From NCBI RefSeq assembly GCF_041260155.1, contig NC_091942.1:10557001-10621000 (forward strand): 64,000 nucleotides of DNA, given 5' to 3'. Source of the DNA: Ptychodera flava (Eukaryota > Hemichordata > Enteropneusta > Ptychoderidae). Below, piece after piece: positions 24,113 to 45,961 of this stretch (position 1 is the first letter of the stretch; each line of letters begins with the position of its first letter). The translations under genes and the position numbers were made by a program. Below the pieces are notes generated by a model, which worked only from the letters and a program-made list of their open reading frames with translations, was not told where the DNA came from and did no database searches.

Positions 24113-25132
24113 TTTAAAAATTTGCTTCAGTAAGAGGTCAGATTTTAATTATCCAAATTGTTGGCGATCATAGAGCATATATATGAAATGTAACTTTATA
24201 AAACTCTACAAAACTTTCCAGTTAGATTTAGCCATTGTAGTGTGGACTGTAATATAACAGCGTTCAGAAAATGTACCCGGTTGCTTGCCGCATGATCCAG
24301 CGAGAAGCGACCCATTGTGTATCGTAAACGAGGTCAACGTCTAAGTCATGCCGATGTAGCACTGAACACTGCGAAATTTAAATATTATATGGGCTAGTTT
24401 TGCAAGTGAGTTTCAATGAAATGTAACATTTTATCAAGCATAACAAAACAATAAAAAAAAATCATTGTTCAAAAAACTTTTTCTCTCAGACGAACGACAC
24501 CTTTACATGAAGCAACAGGTCATGTGAATTCGAAGTGATGAATTTATACATCAATTCATTTTTATGTTATTAATAAATGTGAAAGCCATAAGCCAATCTT
24601 TCTTTAAGTCAAACTGTCCTTTGCAATATCCCTTTGACACTTATTTAAGTATCAAAAGCGAAAATTTCGTTTTGCAAGTATGCTTCGATCTCTCGAAATC
24701 AGTATTATTTTCGGAACAATTTGTAAATACATTCGACTGGATTCGTACTTTGCAGCGTACAATTCACAATAAAAGAAATATTTTGCATATTGCTGCCTCT
24801 GTACACATACACACAAATATACACACACACACACACACACATATATACACACATATACAAACATATTACGCGCTCGTGATATGTCCGAACATGACAGCCG
24901 TCTGTTCCATTTCTTATCGCAAGATATCATTATTACCTTCTTTTATAATCAAATTACAAATTTTGAAATATAATTACCACGTGACAAGAACGCGTCATGG
25001 CGTGATTTGCTGGTCAAATCCTGCTATCGAAAACATATATTCTATGGCATCTCAAAAGTCGTGGCAGACGCTGTATAAACATCGTTTAGTCGGCACTGCT
25101 TGGTTAGGTCGGCTTGCATAGTCTCCCTAAAA

Positions 25133-25341
25133 CGCGATTTAACTATTTGGGATAATTAGATGGTGAAGTAACGTTGGTTTTTATCTTCAACTGTAAGCTC
25201 ATCGGCTTTTCATTTTAAGTTACACACTTGTTTTTATGAGTAATTTGTAATATTGCAATAATCAGCTATAGGGCACCCAAACCTGTTGAGAAATTCGAAA
25301 AGTATGAAGATCCAATTATCCCAAATTAGTTCTAATCGTGT
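25133..25341. mobile_element. Non-autonomous TIR element, family 'AACTAATTTGGGATAATTGG', copy 2
   Basis: Inverted ends with core ATTTGGGATAATT, a matching interior and the same orientation as the copy at 6969-7182. The left end is more diverged than the right, whose outermost bases (reverse complement GAACACGATTAGAAC) match the left end of copy 1. Length is about 210 bp. Confidence 0.75.
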
Positions 25342-26931
25342 TCTAACCAACGGGAAGGTCTATGCCCGAGGAAACACTCTTGGCTTGCGAAGTTGCTGTA
25401 CAAAACGCTCCGGATTAACTTAATTTTGGCAAACGTAATCAATTGAATACACACTAACAGTCGGTATTTTTCTGTTTGCCTGAAATTGCACATGCGCCCT
25501 CAGCAAGTCGTGTCGTTCTTATCTTGTTAGTTTAATTCGCCATCACGCTTTTGGTATAAAATGCAAGGCTATATTCGCGTACCGAAGTCATCAGAATTTT
25601 GTCTTGTAATGAAATATCCGGAAATTGGCGCATCTTTTGTTCAAATATGAGTAATCAGATTGATAGTAATAAGTTTTCTACTCAAGCTGTCTAGCGATAC
25701 AAAACTATACGAATTCACACCCGAGAAACCTTTGGATACTCAAGTACGCAAATTTGCATTCCGTCTCTCCACAGAACTATACGTGGGGACTCAAGGAGGC
25801 TAACTCAAGGAGGCTAACTTGACTTCAAAAGAAACCACGTTCATGCCAAAAATCATGTCAAGGTGTAAGCGCATTGGAGGGTTCTTTGACTGACTAAGAT
25901 TCCTAAGTGTTTGTGGATAGAAAAACTGTTTTGACTCAAAATGCCTACACATGTTAAGATAAATCACTGTTCTCTTCAAATTACTGAAATTAAGGGGGGT
26001 ATCGTGAGGGGAGTTTACAACGAGACGATTGCGCTATTTTGTTATCTTGCGGGGGAATTAGATGCAGTCGCTAGTCGCTCCATAGGATCAACAAATTTAA
26101 TCTTGGTAATTAAAGTTTCAATTAATATAAACTGACCATCAGAGGTAGTGTATTCCGAAATGCGGATAGACTTTGCCGAGAATTCCGAATGACCAAATAA
26201 CTTTTGTGCAGCAGAAGGACACAGAAAAGTAAATAAAAAATTCTTAAAATATATACCTAAAGTTACGTGTCGGAACTAATCGAATGGTATCGATGTAGGA
26301 ACAAGGAAGAATTCTTCCTATAGTTTCGGTAGCCACATGCGTCGTTTCATCTCAGAATATCAAATCTCATTGGTTTACAGTACCCGAACAACATTAAAGC
26401 GGTGCGGACCGGTTCAACGGTAAAACTAGCCAATCAAGGATTCAACTGTCAGGTCGCTTGCACGCATGTCAGCCGATTTCAAAGGCCCCTTTTGAGTCTC
26501 AACTCTTTTGAAAATGTAGGCGTCCTACAACGGGTCATACCGCAGATACACGTTGTCAGCATTTGTTTTAATTTTGACGGAACGGCTTTCTTGTCTTTAT
26601 ACTTGTGTCAGGCAGTCTCTCAGCTGGACATGCAGGGAAAAGCAAGGTACATCTATTGAATACGACACACAGTTTTATCAACAGGGTGACACCATTTCGA
26701 AACCGAGTGAAAGAAGCAAGTTCAGGTCAATCTGGTGGTGACGTAAGGTCGCTATATTTAGATCCGTGTTTTCCCATTCTGAACGCCCTAATGACTGCTT
26801 TACGGCCCACGTACCAGAACGTCAGGACCCCCATGATTGCATTTCATCACATTCCAGGCAGCTAGCATATCGTCTTTTTACACCGGGCAATTCAATTTCA
26901 AGTCTTCGGCACCTTGAACTCGACGTCGGCC

Positions 26932-35321
<8,390 letters not shown>

Positions 35322-38236
35322 AAACGGAGAACAAACGCTAAAGTTAATCAGCATTCCTCCGAAAGCTGTCAGCGCTGACCATTTTGCTAGAATTTCTAAG
35401 GACGACCGAAATAAAAAAAGTAGGCTTCACACTTTCTCCAGAGAGGATCAGCCGACGTCAACTCTACGTCGTAGATGTCAAGATTTTTCAACTCAACTTA
35501 TTCCGAACTCCTTCAATGGTATTGTGAGGAGTTCTCTGAACACTAGCCATTTTGCTAACTACCAGTGTTCTTTCAAGCATTTCGAGTTGACAATGAAGAA
35601 GTTACTATTCAAGATAAGCCATTGCTGTGTGTCCCATCAAAATATGTACATACGTAAACGTCATAACTATAGCGAATAGAATTTACCACTGGTGCAATTA
35701 TGGCCTACTGTTTCAAAACCGAGCTTAACTAGTGCGTCTAGCGGTCGTCAACGTGCCTACATTCGATAAAGTATGTGGTCTTTCAAGAACTTCGTTTGGC
35801 AAAGGATGCATTTGTAGTCTTTAATTTCTCTGATGATATATTTTGATGTGTAAGAGCAATTTACAAACTTATCTTTGTTTGTAGAACCATTTCAATTTCT
35901 TTTCCAGTTGGACAACTAGCGCCCTCATAAATGACGCTGGACGTCTCTTTTGTTTAATACCGTGTTAATGAAAAAGATGCATGCCATATCACTTAGTAAT
36001 ATTATTCAGTGACATGCAAAACGAAAGCGTTTTATTTAATCGAAATTGTGTTTCACTTTCGATTTTATTTTATCGATGCTATGTAACACATGCATTCCTT
36101 ACCGTATCCATTTAATTTAATATGTACGCGCAACTGGCATTTTAACATTATATCTTTGTGTTGTTTTCTGTGCGAAGATTGGAGTGTATAGATGACGTAT
36201 TTCCTTAAATGTAAATGCAATGTTTGCAATCTTCACTACATTAACCGGTTTCTTGGTCTACCCCCGAAATTTTCCAGTACTTTTCTCGTGACGATAAACT
36301 GTACATGTCAGCAGCCTTGTTATTGTTGACATCACAAGACTGGATTTGACGAAGTATCCATCACTGAATGTTTCAATAACGCTAGAGGGAGTAGAAAATA
36401 TAGAAATGAAATGATGGTTGGTTCACAAAATACCAAAAAAATTATCAAAAGTTAAAGTTACTCGGGCATTTGTTTGGACTGCAAAATTTTCGTGTCTGAT
36501 TTTTTAGACTCAATTGCTCACTGTCAGTACCCAGGCTTGGATCAATCGGGGACAAATACTCACAAAGTAACTCACTAAGTACCTTGCCATGTACACTTAC
36601 TTGCCAATGAAATTACAGCTGCTTCGAATTAAATAACATAATACATACATGGTCTGCTGAAGTCACTTTGTAATGAGAATATAATGAGAGATATGGTCCT
36701 CAATGTTTTCCAAAAATCCGTTCTATGAATAAGATCACAGCCATATGATCTCATACTTTGAATAGTGTAAAGTACCACAGCCGTATTGGAACGACACTGA
36801 AACAACACTGGGTTAGCTTGATGTGTTTTGAGTTCCTTTATGTACATGTAATTACATTAAGATGTATAACAAACAGACATCTAAGGATGAGCAATTGCTT
36901 TTATCATCGGGAGTGTTGGGCCATTGGGGTCCATTGTCTGGCTTTCTCTTCCTCGTGTAATAATAAACAAAAACACAGGCAAACATGAACAAATAGACAA
37001 ACAAACAAACATCACAATATCATGAATAAATAACAAACATAAAAACAAATATATATATATATTTGTTTGTATGTTTGTTATTTATTCATGATATTGTAAT
37101 GTTTGTTTGTTTGTTTGTCTGTATTTTTGTTTATCATTTATTATGTATACTTGTTTGTATGTTTGTATTTTTTCGTTTATTTATTTGTATGTTTGTTTGT
37201 TTTTCCTGCCTTCTCTGTGATTGTATCAAGCCGTTCAGTCAGTGTACACTGACTTTCACTTAACCCTCTGAGTGCTGTAATTTTTCCCACATTTAGCCAA
37301 TTTTTATGAATTTTTCTGAATTTTCGTTTTAATTTTGGCAAAAATGGACATCCCATTTCATTGGTTACAGTTTGTTATCAAAATTTTGACAAAAATCTGA
37401 AAAAAATTGACTGGAGTATATTTTCTAAAGGTGACAAAAAGGGTTAGCAGGGGCAGTCGATGAAGCTGTTCGCGTAAAACATGCTCGCAAGTGGTTCGAT
37501 GGCGAGGACAGTTATTTTATTCTATGAGTTGGCTGAGAAGGCGGCGCCATTTGACAGTGAACAGAATGCAAAGTTTCGGTTGCGGAGAGGGGAGAAGGAG
37601 CAACTGTGGTTGGAATGGGAAGCGTTTTAAACCATGGCGGGAGGGCAGTTGTGGACAGCTTTTTACTTTTCCTTTACAAATTTTATTTTGCCCAAAAGTT
37701 TCACAGGTGTCATAGCTAAACTTAAAACACTGAAAACACTTTTGGTTACAATTTCTTGAAATAAGGTGGTGATGAATTGGCTACTTTGAGATGTGACAAA
37801 GCTATACCCGCGCTGCTCGAGTCAACTTATATGTTACGTGTAAACAAATGCTGGAATATAATTTTCCTTCCGATGAATACCTTGGGACAAAAACCTATGT
37901 TTACTCACGGTCACTCTACAAAACGTGTGGAGTGACCCTGCTTTGCCTGAAATCCAACAGGTGGTTGAACAGAAAAACGCCACGCATAAGCAATGATGGA
38001 GAAAAAACATTCTTGAAAAAAAATGTGATTCTTTATGTGTAAGTGCAGATCGAAATTAGTCTTCGTCAAGAAAGAGGTAGAAACTTGCTTGTTCTGATTC
38101 AATAGCGTGTATTTGCACAAAATGTCTCGTTGTTTTGTCTGGGATGCTATCAACTTGAAGCACAGCTGTATCGATCTGCGATCGCCTTATTTGTGTTTAC
38201 CGAGAGTTAGATCGATCGGCTGTTTTGTTCCGTCGT
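35322..38236. other. Intergenic stretch
   Basis: It follows the receptor-like gene and contains an AAAC-rich palindrome. For about 350 bases after the stop codon another frame stays open (to 35679), treated in the findings. Otherwise no exon was found. Confidence 0.4.
36961..37232. repeat. AAAC/GTTT-rich palindromic element, copy 2
   Basis: The core is a near-perfect hairpin. The left arm contains CAATATCATGAATAAATAAC and the right arm its complement, around an ATATATATAT centre at about 37050-37062. The right side continues to TTTTTCCTGCCTTCTCTGTG, matching the end of the palindrome at 7688-7926. Confidence 0.65.
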
Positions 38237-38244
38237 TGACGTCA
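38237..38244. promoter_or_regulatory. Palindromic CRE TGACGTCA upstream of 2TM gene 1
   Basis: A full CREB/ATF consensus lies exactly 100 bases before the ATG at 38337, with TATATA at 38277-38282 between them. The paralogue at 48770 has the same 8-mer at the same distance, which argues against chance. Confidence 0.6.
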
Positions 38245-38336
38245 TCACTGGCATCAAAGATACCAACTCAACGAAATATATAGTACTTGAGGTGTTATAG
38301 CGGACACGACTTTCGCCAGTGGCTCGCCATTTCACC

Positions 38337-39388
38337 ATGGGGAGCGGAGAACGGTCCCGTCGCCAGCGCTACATGCAGAACAGGCAGAAGAAAGAGAAGA
38401 AGGACAGACCGAGCCAGGTTCATATCGGTAATAACTGTAAAGGAGGGCCTATCGCATTTATAAGGCGATATCCTGGAGCTTTGATCCCCGTAGCCGCGGT
38501 CTTCCTTGTGACCGGCATACTCCTCTGGACCCAGTACTTCGGAGGTATGCGTTGGTTCGGGGTGGCTATGACCATTATCGGCGCAGGCATACTGATCAGT
38601 GCCGTGGCCGGGAACATCATAGTCCGCCAGAGGATTATGAACAGCCAAGCCCAAGCATCAGCGGTTCCGGCACAAACTTCAGTGGCGATGACGGTGAACC
38701 AACCGCCGCATCATGTGACGGTTCAAACGACGGCCGGGACCAGCGTTTCTGCGGTCGGTCCGATCATCACCATCCACCATTGCCAGAGTTCAACGGCACA
38801 AACGGGACCACAGTATCCGGTGTATCCGACGGTCGTCCATCAGTCGGCGAACATGAACTCTGTACAGCAAACGCCAAGGCAAGTAAACTTATATCGCTTT
38901 CTAATAAACTTCAGTATGTATTTGTAGTAATTATGTCCTTACAGAAGGCCTGTAGTTACAAATCGATACATCATTTTAGCCCGCTGCATGCATATTCTTT
39001 ATCTAAGCGAGCTCATTGCTTGCGTTTCAATACAACGCGACATTGGCATCATCGTTTCCGTATAAGCATCGCAAATTTTGTAGTCGTTGCGAACGAATTT
39101 GTTAGCTTTACTAAATTCTCGCTATTTACAAGCAAGAGTATATACCACGTCATGATGTGCAAATGTACATTTGGTTTTTTGCCTTTCTACCACAGAGCGT
39201 TCCCAAACCCACCGCCACCTTCTATCAACATCGAACCACCCAGGGCGTCAGCGTCCCCATCCGAAAGCAACGACGCGAATACCAACGACGGGGACAAACA
39301 GGCAGGAGCCGCTCCATCGGTCGGCTGTGAACGACACGCAAATGTCGGACCACCGCCAAGTTACGAAAGCGTGATGTATTATGTCTAG
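38337..39388 (+). CDS. Two-transmembrane PPxY-tail protein, paralogue 1 (244 aa)
   Basis: Exons are 38337-38878 and 39196-39388, 735 bases in all. The ATG sits in an ACCATGG context. A basic N-terminus is followed by the family signature GNNCKGGPIAFIRRYPG, two hydrophobic helices (about residues 49-68 and 74-98) and a Thr/Gln/Pro-rich tail ending GPPPSYESVMYYV. Basic residues flank both helices, so both termini are predicted cytosolic. PPSY is a WW-domain ligand (PPxY), suggesting contact with NEDD4-type ligases or other WW proteins; this is inference. The architecture recalls TMEM171/TMEM174 proteins, but I cannot show homology. The intron begins GCAAGT, a GC-AG intron, where its three paralogues have GT at the same phase-2 site. 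It is the first of four tandem copies. Confidence 0.85.
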
Positions 39389-40311
39389 ATGACCGTATCG
39401 ACGATGTAGGACAGACAGCTTGTACAAGTACGATATAGCTTTATGTATCGGATTCTGTCGACCGGAAATTAATATTTTTAAAACAAATATTTCACATCAA
39501 AAACATTATATCCATAGGCATTAAATACATGCGCACCGTTTGTTTACATTGCAATCATGTCGTTTGAATATATCGCTTAACAGCTGTGCTGCTTTCTGGT
39601 GATAAACTTTCAATGCTCAGATATCTGAGAAATTTGTCATTTTGGAAAGTTATACAAAATAAGCTTACTCTCTGAACTTGGTTTTACCACGTGCGAAATG
39701 TTAAAATATCTTAGTTATAAGTTTGGACAAGTCAAATATGAATTGAATGTTGGAAAATACTGGAATTACACTATTCTCATCTTCAAAGGGTGCATATTTT
39801 TTGGATGTAAAATTAACAATAATTTCCTTCACATTTGCATTCCCTGTTTAAAGTGCACTAATATTTGGCATGTCCAAAAACTGAACTGAAAAACAAAAGA
39901 AATCCAATTTACTTCAACATTTGAGAAGGCTAAATCCTCTCTTTGTTTTTTTCACAGTAGTTGGTAGCAGAGGCCAAACTTTCAAAAGTTTCAGGACATT
40001 TTAGGACAGACTATTTATCGAAAATTATCTCATCAATTTGTGTGGTATTGCTCCATGCATATTTTTTGTCAAATGAAAAACGTGTACCAGCTTGAAAAAT
40101 CACATCGCTTACTTTGCACTCTACACTTCCGTTCGATGTGTACTTCGTATTTCCTTTGTTAGTTGTAAAGAAAAATGGATTTATATCAAAGTATGACCGC
40201 TCATCTGTCATGTTAAGGTGAAGTTTGTGATGAATAAATAATTATTATTATGGCGTGCTCCTGTGTGTATGTGATAGAAAGATGCGAGCGCGCGCGGTCT
40301 TTTCCCAGTCT

Positions 40312-40375
<64 letters not shown>

Positions 40376-40395
40376 CTTTCTGAGTCTATTTGAGA

Positions 40396-40426
<31 letters not shown>

Positions 40427-40457
40427 GAGAGGAGAGAGAGTCTTTTCTGAGTCTATT

Positions 40458-40507
<50 letters not shown>

Positions 40508-42095
40508 TTCTGAGTCTATTTTTTGAATGCTGGGCATCTCTACCGAAACTTTGCCTTTGCCTGAAAATTCGGTATGAAGGTGCGCCCAAATTAAAATGAA
40601 CATAAAGGTCTATCATGGTTCACCTATAAAAATCCGTCTACGAATTTCTAAAAGTTGTATAAAATTGGCAAATAAATCTGAAACAGCACTAGTCTTCCGA
40701 TGACTCAGAGCAAGTAAGTATGGAGGCCTCACTATTGTTGAGATACCTCACCAACCGATATCCCTCCCTGGTCAATATCAAAATTCGAATGACATGGCGT
40801 GAAACAGCGATCATATCACACACATATTGCTGTCATTACAACTAGAAAAGTTGTTTCTCTTTCTCTCGGTGTTAACGTTGTTTTTCAAATGAGACACTTT
40901 GCTATAAATGTTTATATTTACAGAGACTGTTATCTTACCGATAAAAGAAATAAATGTGTTTCTCTTATGAATATTGCTGTTATTTGCGATCTCCCGGACT
41001 GAGTATGTTTAAGTATGATTGGAAGTATCACAGTAAGGAAATAATGGGAACCTCTGATCAACATTCAACGATGACGTCTTACATTTGAAACTTGTCTGAC
41101 GAAGAAAGTCTTAGAAAGAACCATTTTGGCGGGCTTTGATGGGATCCCTTCAACTCAGCTTTTCTAGTTGGAAATGAACAGTCGTGATGTAAACCAGCCT
41201 ACACCCTCTAGATGAATGATGCATAGTATGCTGGCCATTCAAATTAAGATCTACTAGCTTTTGTTAGTACACAAGCAGCTAACAAAATCGGAATTTTTTT
41301 CAGTGTCGCATTATACCTTCGTCTACAGGCACAAATAGGTATGTGTGCCCATCTGCAGTCATTGTCTTTTTTGAGTTTTAAGGTTTTGTTTTCTGTGCCG
41401 TTGAGTTACCTTAGCAACGACACCTCAGATGGCCCATTGGCTTGCAAAACGTCCATTATCACTGCACAGTGACGCGTTCAGTGTGTCATGCAATACCAGA
41501 CTATGGCGGACGGCTCAAGAGTTACTCAGAATGTATTTATCATGGAGGTTGTACAATGTAGATGTCGCTACTACCTCCCTGTATTGATTAAGACATCGAT
41601 GAGCAAATGTGTACTTGAGAGCATGTTTCGGGTTCAAAACCAGCCGAAAAGCTAACACTTGCATTTTGTCTATAGCCTCTGTATAAGACCAATCACACTG
41701 TAGAATCATCAAACGTCGTGACAGCTAGGGCCGAATAAAAAAATATTACATATGTTTCTGGTAACCCGACTTACGCTCTTGAACTCCTCCAACCCTGAAC
41801 TTTTTTCACATTTTTTTAAAAACCACCTATGTTTTTTGCCAAATTTCGCTGTTCCTTTGATGGTTGACACAAAACTGAAAACTAAAAATGTTCCCAACCG
41901 ATCGACCTACACTATTCCCCCGGCCGAAGGCATGTTAAAGGAACAAAGAAACGATGACTGTATTTCGTGAACCACCTTGGAATATAAAATTTTCAAAAAA
42001 ATATAAAAAGGAAAATGAAAAGAGCATAACTACAAACAGTTCCGAGTTTCAGATAAAATGCTCTCAGCAAACACATAATCGGTAAATGATATGTA
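39389..42095. other. Intergenic stretch
   Basis: It contains a GA-rich minisatellite and otherwise AT-rich DNA. The frames at 40011-40211 and 41515-41712 (minus strand) lack splice context or motifs and are not called. Confidence 0.4.
40298..40522. repeat. GA-rich minisatellite with TCTTTTCTGAGTCTATT spacers
   Basis: Blocks of (GA)n are separated by four copies of a spacer close to TCTTTTCTGAGTCTATT. The unit is thus spacer plus variable GA tract. Open frames here (SLSLSL or RERERE) are artefacts. Confidence 0.8.
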
Positions 42096-42159
42096 TATGG
42101 TGTCCAATCCATGCCAAAATTACTACTTTGATTTTACAACTTGACATGCAACTCCGTTT

Positions 42160-42770
42160 TCTATTTCACTACTCAACATGCTATTCCACTACTCCGTATC
42201 CTATTCCACAACTGTGTATGCTATTCCATTTTCTATTTCACAATTCAACATGCTCTTTCGAATTTCATTTCACAACACAACATGCCATTGCAAATCCTAT
42301 TTCACTACTCAACATGCTATTCCACTACTCCGTATCCTATTCCACAACTGTGTATGCTATTCCATTTTCTATTTCACAATTCAACATGCTCTTTCGAATT
42401 TCATTTCACAACACAACATGCCATTGCAAATCCTATTTCACTACTCAACATGCTCTTTCGAATTTCATTTCACAACACAACATGCCATTGCAAATCCTAT
42501 TTCACAATTCAACATGCTCTTTCAAATTTCATTTCACAACACAACATGCCATTGCAAATCCTATTTCACTACTCAACATGCTATTCCACTACTCCGTATC
42601 CTATTCCACAACTGTGTATGCTATTCCATTTTCTATTTCACAATTCAACATGCTCTTTCGAATTTCATTTCACAACACAACATGCCATTGCAAATCCTAT
42701 TTCACAACTCAACATGCTCTTTCGAATTTCATTTGACAACACATCATGCCGTTCCAAATCCTATTTCACA
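42160..42770 (+). repeat. 136-bp higher-order tandem array, left foldback arm
   Basis: The unit is about 136 bp, made of one 40-bp and three 32-bp submonomers. Each submonomer starts near CATGC and ends near a TTTCACWAYWCAA block. Because 136 is not a multiple of three, successive units are read in different frames, and all three frames are stop-free. This gives three overlapping open frames with the same peptides in rotated order (MLFHYSVSYSTT, MPLQILFHYSTC, HALSNFISQHN), so they are not genes. Confidence 0.85.
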
Positions 42771-43079
42771 ATCCCATTCTAAACCTAGCTCTGCGGAGCA
42801 GGGCATTGTTACTGGCTATCGAACAAGATTCAAAATGGCGGACGCGAAATGGTCGCCTCGCACAGAGAGAGAAATGCGAACTTTGCACAAGTCTAAAAAC
42901 GCAGCTTAACAAATTGTGTATGTAAACAAGATGAGCGTGCTCGAAAACTAGGATCGATCACGATTTTAAATTAAAAATTGGCTGTTTTTGGAAAAGAAAC
43001 TGCGCGCTGCAATCAGCAGTTTTGTCTATGGTGCACCGTGCGCGTGCGTGGGAGGCTTATCGTGAAAAACCGAGATTTA

Positions 43080-44052
43080 CTATATGGCATCTGATACGGA
43101 TATGGTCCCATCGTAGAGATGAAAGTGGGCTTTGTGTAAGTTCAAAAGCACAGCTTAGCTCACCGTGCATCTAGACAAGTTGAGCGTGCTCAAAATAGGA
43201 GATCGATCACGATTTTGGGTGAAAAAAACCCAATGTTTTCGGTGGAGAAACTGCGCGTTGCAACCAGTGGTTGGTTTTGCCTATGCGGTCAGCAGGGCTG
43301 TGGTGGGAGGCCTTTAGCCGGCAAGGGGTGGACCATTGGGGAGTGGACAATTTTCGAAAAAAAAAATTCCCCACAAATTTCAATAAAAAAAATAAGCCAG
43401 AGAAACTTGAGAAAAACAGATGACGCACTTAGGTAAAAGGAAAAAAAATCCGTCAAAAGTTACTTTCTGAAACACATTTTTATTTTAGTCTGCATCAGAT
43501 ATACTATGATTCTTTGGCCAAGAGGGGAGGGGGGAGGGGAGATCTGAAGGGTATAATCGTGGCCAGTAAATGAAGTAACTTTTTTATTTTATAACTTTTT
43601 GTTCTGTTTATCATATTTTTTCTTTCACTGAAGTTTGGCATCGTAAAGTAATTCGAGATATAAGATAATATAAAAATCATATCTGTGATATCGATTGTTA
43701 ACAACTGTATTGTGGGTCTTTACACTATGATTAATTAACAAGAATTCATCAATTTAGGCAGCTTGCATCGGTACATAAAATGGGAAATATTCACCAACCA
43801 TATGACAAACAATCAGTTTCCCACCACAGCCCTGCTGACCGTCATAGGCAAAACCAACCACTGGTTGCAACGCGCAGTTTCTCCACCGAAAACAATCGGT
43901 TTTTTTCACCCAAAATCGTGATCGATCTCCTATTTTGAGCACGCTCAACTTGTCTAGATGCACGATGAGCTAAGCTGTGCTTTTGAACTTACACAAAGCC
44001 CACTTTCATCTCTCTATGTGATGGGACCATATCCGTATCAGACGCCATATAG
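43080..44052. mobile_element. 973-bp palindromic element nested in the foldback's left arm
   Basis: Arms of about 235 bp (43080-43315 and about 43811-44052) begin and end with CTATATGGC and its complement. They are very similar to each other, and more distantly to the inner arm segment of the surrounding foldback (GAGCGTGCTC, GATCGATCACGATTTT, AACTGCGCG). The uninterrupted right arm of the host foldback reads across this site, which confirms the insertion. Flanking TA on both sides may be the duplicated target. Confidence 0.7.
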
Positions 44053-45961
44053 TAAGGGGAGAACCATTTGATTTCTATGGGGGATATGGAGGATTTTGAG
44101 AAAAAAAAAATTGTCACCAGGTGAGAGAGAAGAAAAAAAATTGATCCTGTCATGGCCTGAGAAAAAAAAATTGTCATAACAGACAGAAGAGAAAAAAAAA
44201 TTGTCACAATGCACCAGAAATAAGCAAACTTTGGAAACCTTATTCTCATGTATTCTTTGCCGGGGCGCCGCCATAGGCGGCGCAAATGTTTTACCACAAG
44301 CAGTTCTTATGTTTCCTTTTCCCAGCACTTATGATATAAGCATGCACTACATAGGTCTACTTTACACCTCAGTACACTCAATGTTTTCCTTCCCTTTTCT
44401 AACCCAAGAAATCATATTTCAGGATTTCTGTTGCAATATCTCAATGGCATAGGCACTATAAGGGGACTATTTGACTTCTGTAAATTGTGAAAATTTAAAA
44501 CACAAGACAGGAGTCAATAAACTAAGTGTTAAAACAAATATATTTTTTCTCAATATAAATTTGTCAGAAAGATGTACCTTGACAATAAAAATTGAGGAAC
44601 AACAAATATAATGAAATACAATGTGTGAGCCTTGTTTTTTCTGACCACAAACACCGGATCGCAAACATACCATATTCAGGTTTTCATTAGAAGCTGGCAG
44701 CTGGAGAAATGACAAAAGGAGATCACAGATTTTCTGTTCCTGTATATTCATTTGTCTTCAGTCTCTGGCAAACAGAACTGTTTTTCACAATTGTATTGTC
44801 ATTGCTTGGTTGTTGAATATTGTGACTCAAAAACTGATCATGCATAAAATGTAAAAAAATATTGCAGTGTTCAATGTCATTTTCAAACAGTTTTACTGAG
44901 TGCAAAATAAACGAGTGCAAAATAAACTGAAACTCCTCTCAGATTGCACTATTAAACACATCAATTTCTCAAAATTTCCAATACGAGAGGGGAAACCCCC
45001 TCTCGTGCTCTGCCCCTTGGGGTATTCTAACAGTTTCACTTAGTAAAAAAATTAAAAAACACCTCTCAGATTGCACCAGACTGCACCATTGCACACATCA
45101 ATATCTTAAAAATTTCCATGCAATTTGGGGAAAGCCCCTGTGACACTTTCCCCCGGGCCCCCTAAGCCTCTTTCATGTTCTCCCCGTGTACGGTACTTTC
45201 AAATTCTGCCCGGTCAGATATCCTAGTGAAAACCCTGTCATAATATCCATCCAAATTAAACAATATACTATATGATTAGATACTGCGTGATCTTTTATAT
45301 CTTTATTTTATTGTGACTTTGAATTTCATTTTGATGTGTTCACCTTTTTTGAACCATCATGAGATAACTGATGATAGTCTAGCAGGGTACATCAGGATTT
45401 GAAAGGTCTTAAAAAAAAGACTTTACTGTTGCTGTATTTTGTAAATTTTACAATTTCGTGTATTGGTATTTAACTTTTCTAAGTGGGGGATCAGTCAAAA
45501 TTTCAGAGTTAGAGAGGGAGGTTACTCAAATTCATCATGGTTGGCGAGGGGGGGTCACTCGAAATTTCGGAGTTTCAGGCCGTAAATAATGACAGCTCCC
45601 TTATATACAACGCATTACAAACTTGATGACCAATAAAAAAAAATTTGCACTGCTACTCCATTTGAAAAAAAAAATTGATGCAGGTCTGACAGTAGAAAAA
45701 AGAAATTGCTGTCACTCTGACAGGAAAAAAAAATTTGCTCCCATACCCACTTCCTCCATACCCCCCCCCCCCAGAAATCAAATTGTTCTCCCCTAAATCT
45801 CGGTCTTTCACGATCAGCCTCCCACGCACGGTGCATCATAGACAAAACTGCTGATTGCAGCGCGCAGTTTCTTTTCCAAAAACAGCCAATTTTTAATTTA
45901 AAATCGTGATCGATCCTAGTTTTCGAGCACGCTCATCTTGTTTAGATACACAATGTGCTAA

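Larger units (their letters stand above)
22914..26931. other. Intergenic stretch
   Basis: It holds a TATG/TA microsatellite and the second copy of the 27-bp-TIR element. No exon with phase-0 acceptor that would convincingly extend the ankyrin gene was found. Open frames at 24564-25121 and near 26400-26900 lack splice or composition support. The last few hundred bases may be 5' UTR of the next gene. Confidence 0.4.

Noticed and set aside
24564-25121. 185-codon frame with an ankyrin-like NILHIAAS
   Set aside because: The match is eight residues and runs straight into a CA microsatellite. No splice sites fit it to the ankyrin gene.
40011-40211. Minus-strand 66-codon frame with protein-like composition
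   Set aside because: Short and isolated, with no recognisable motif.
42086-42909. Three overlapping + strand frames of 213-243 codons
   Set aside because: They are readings of one 136-bp satellite in rotated frames, repeated on the other strand at 46907-48179.
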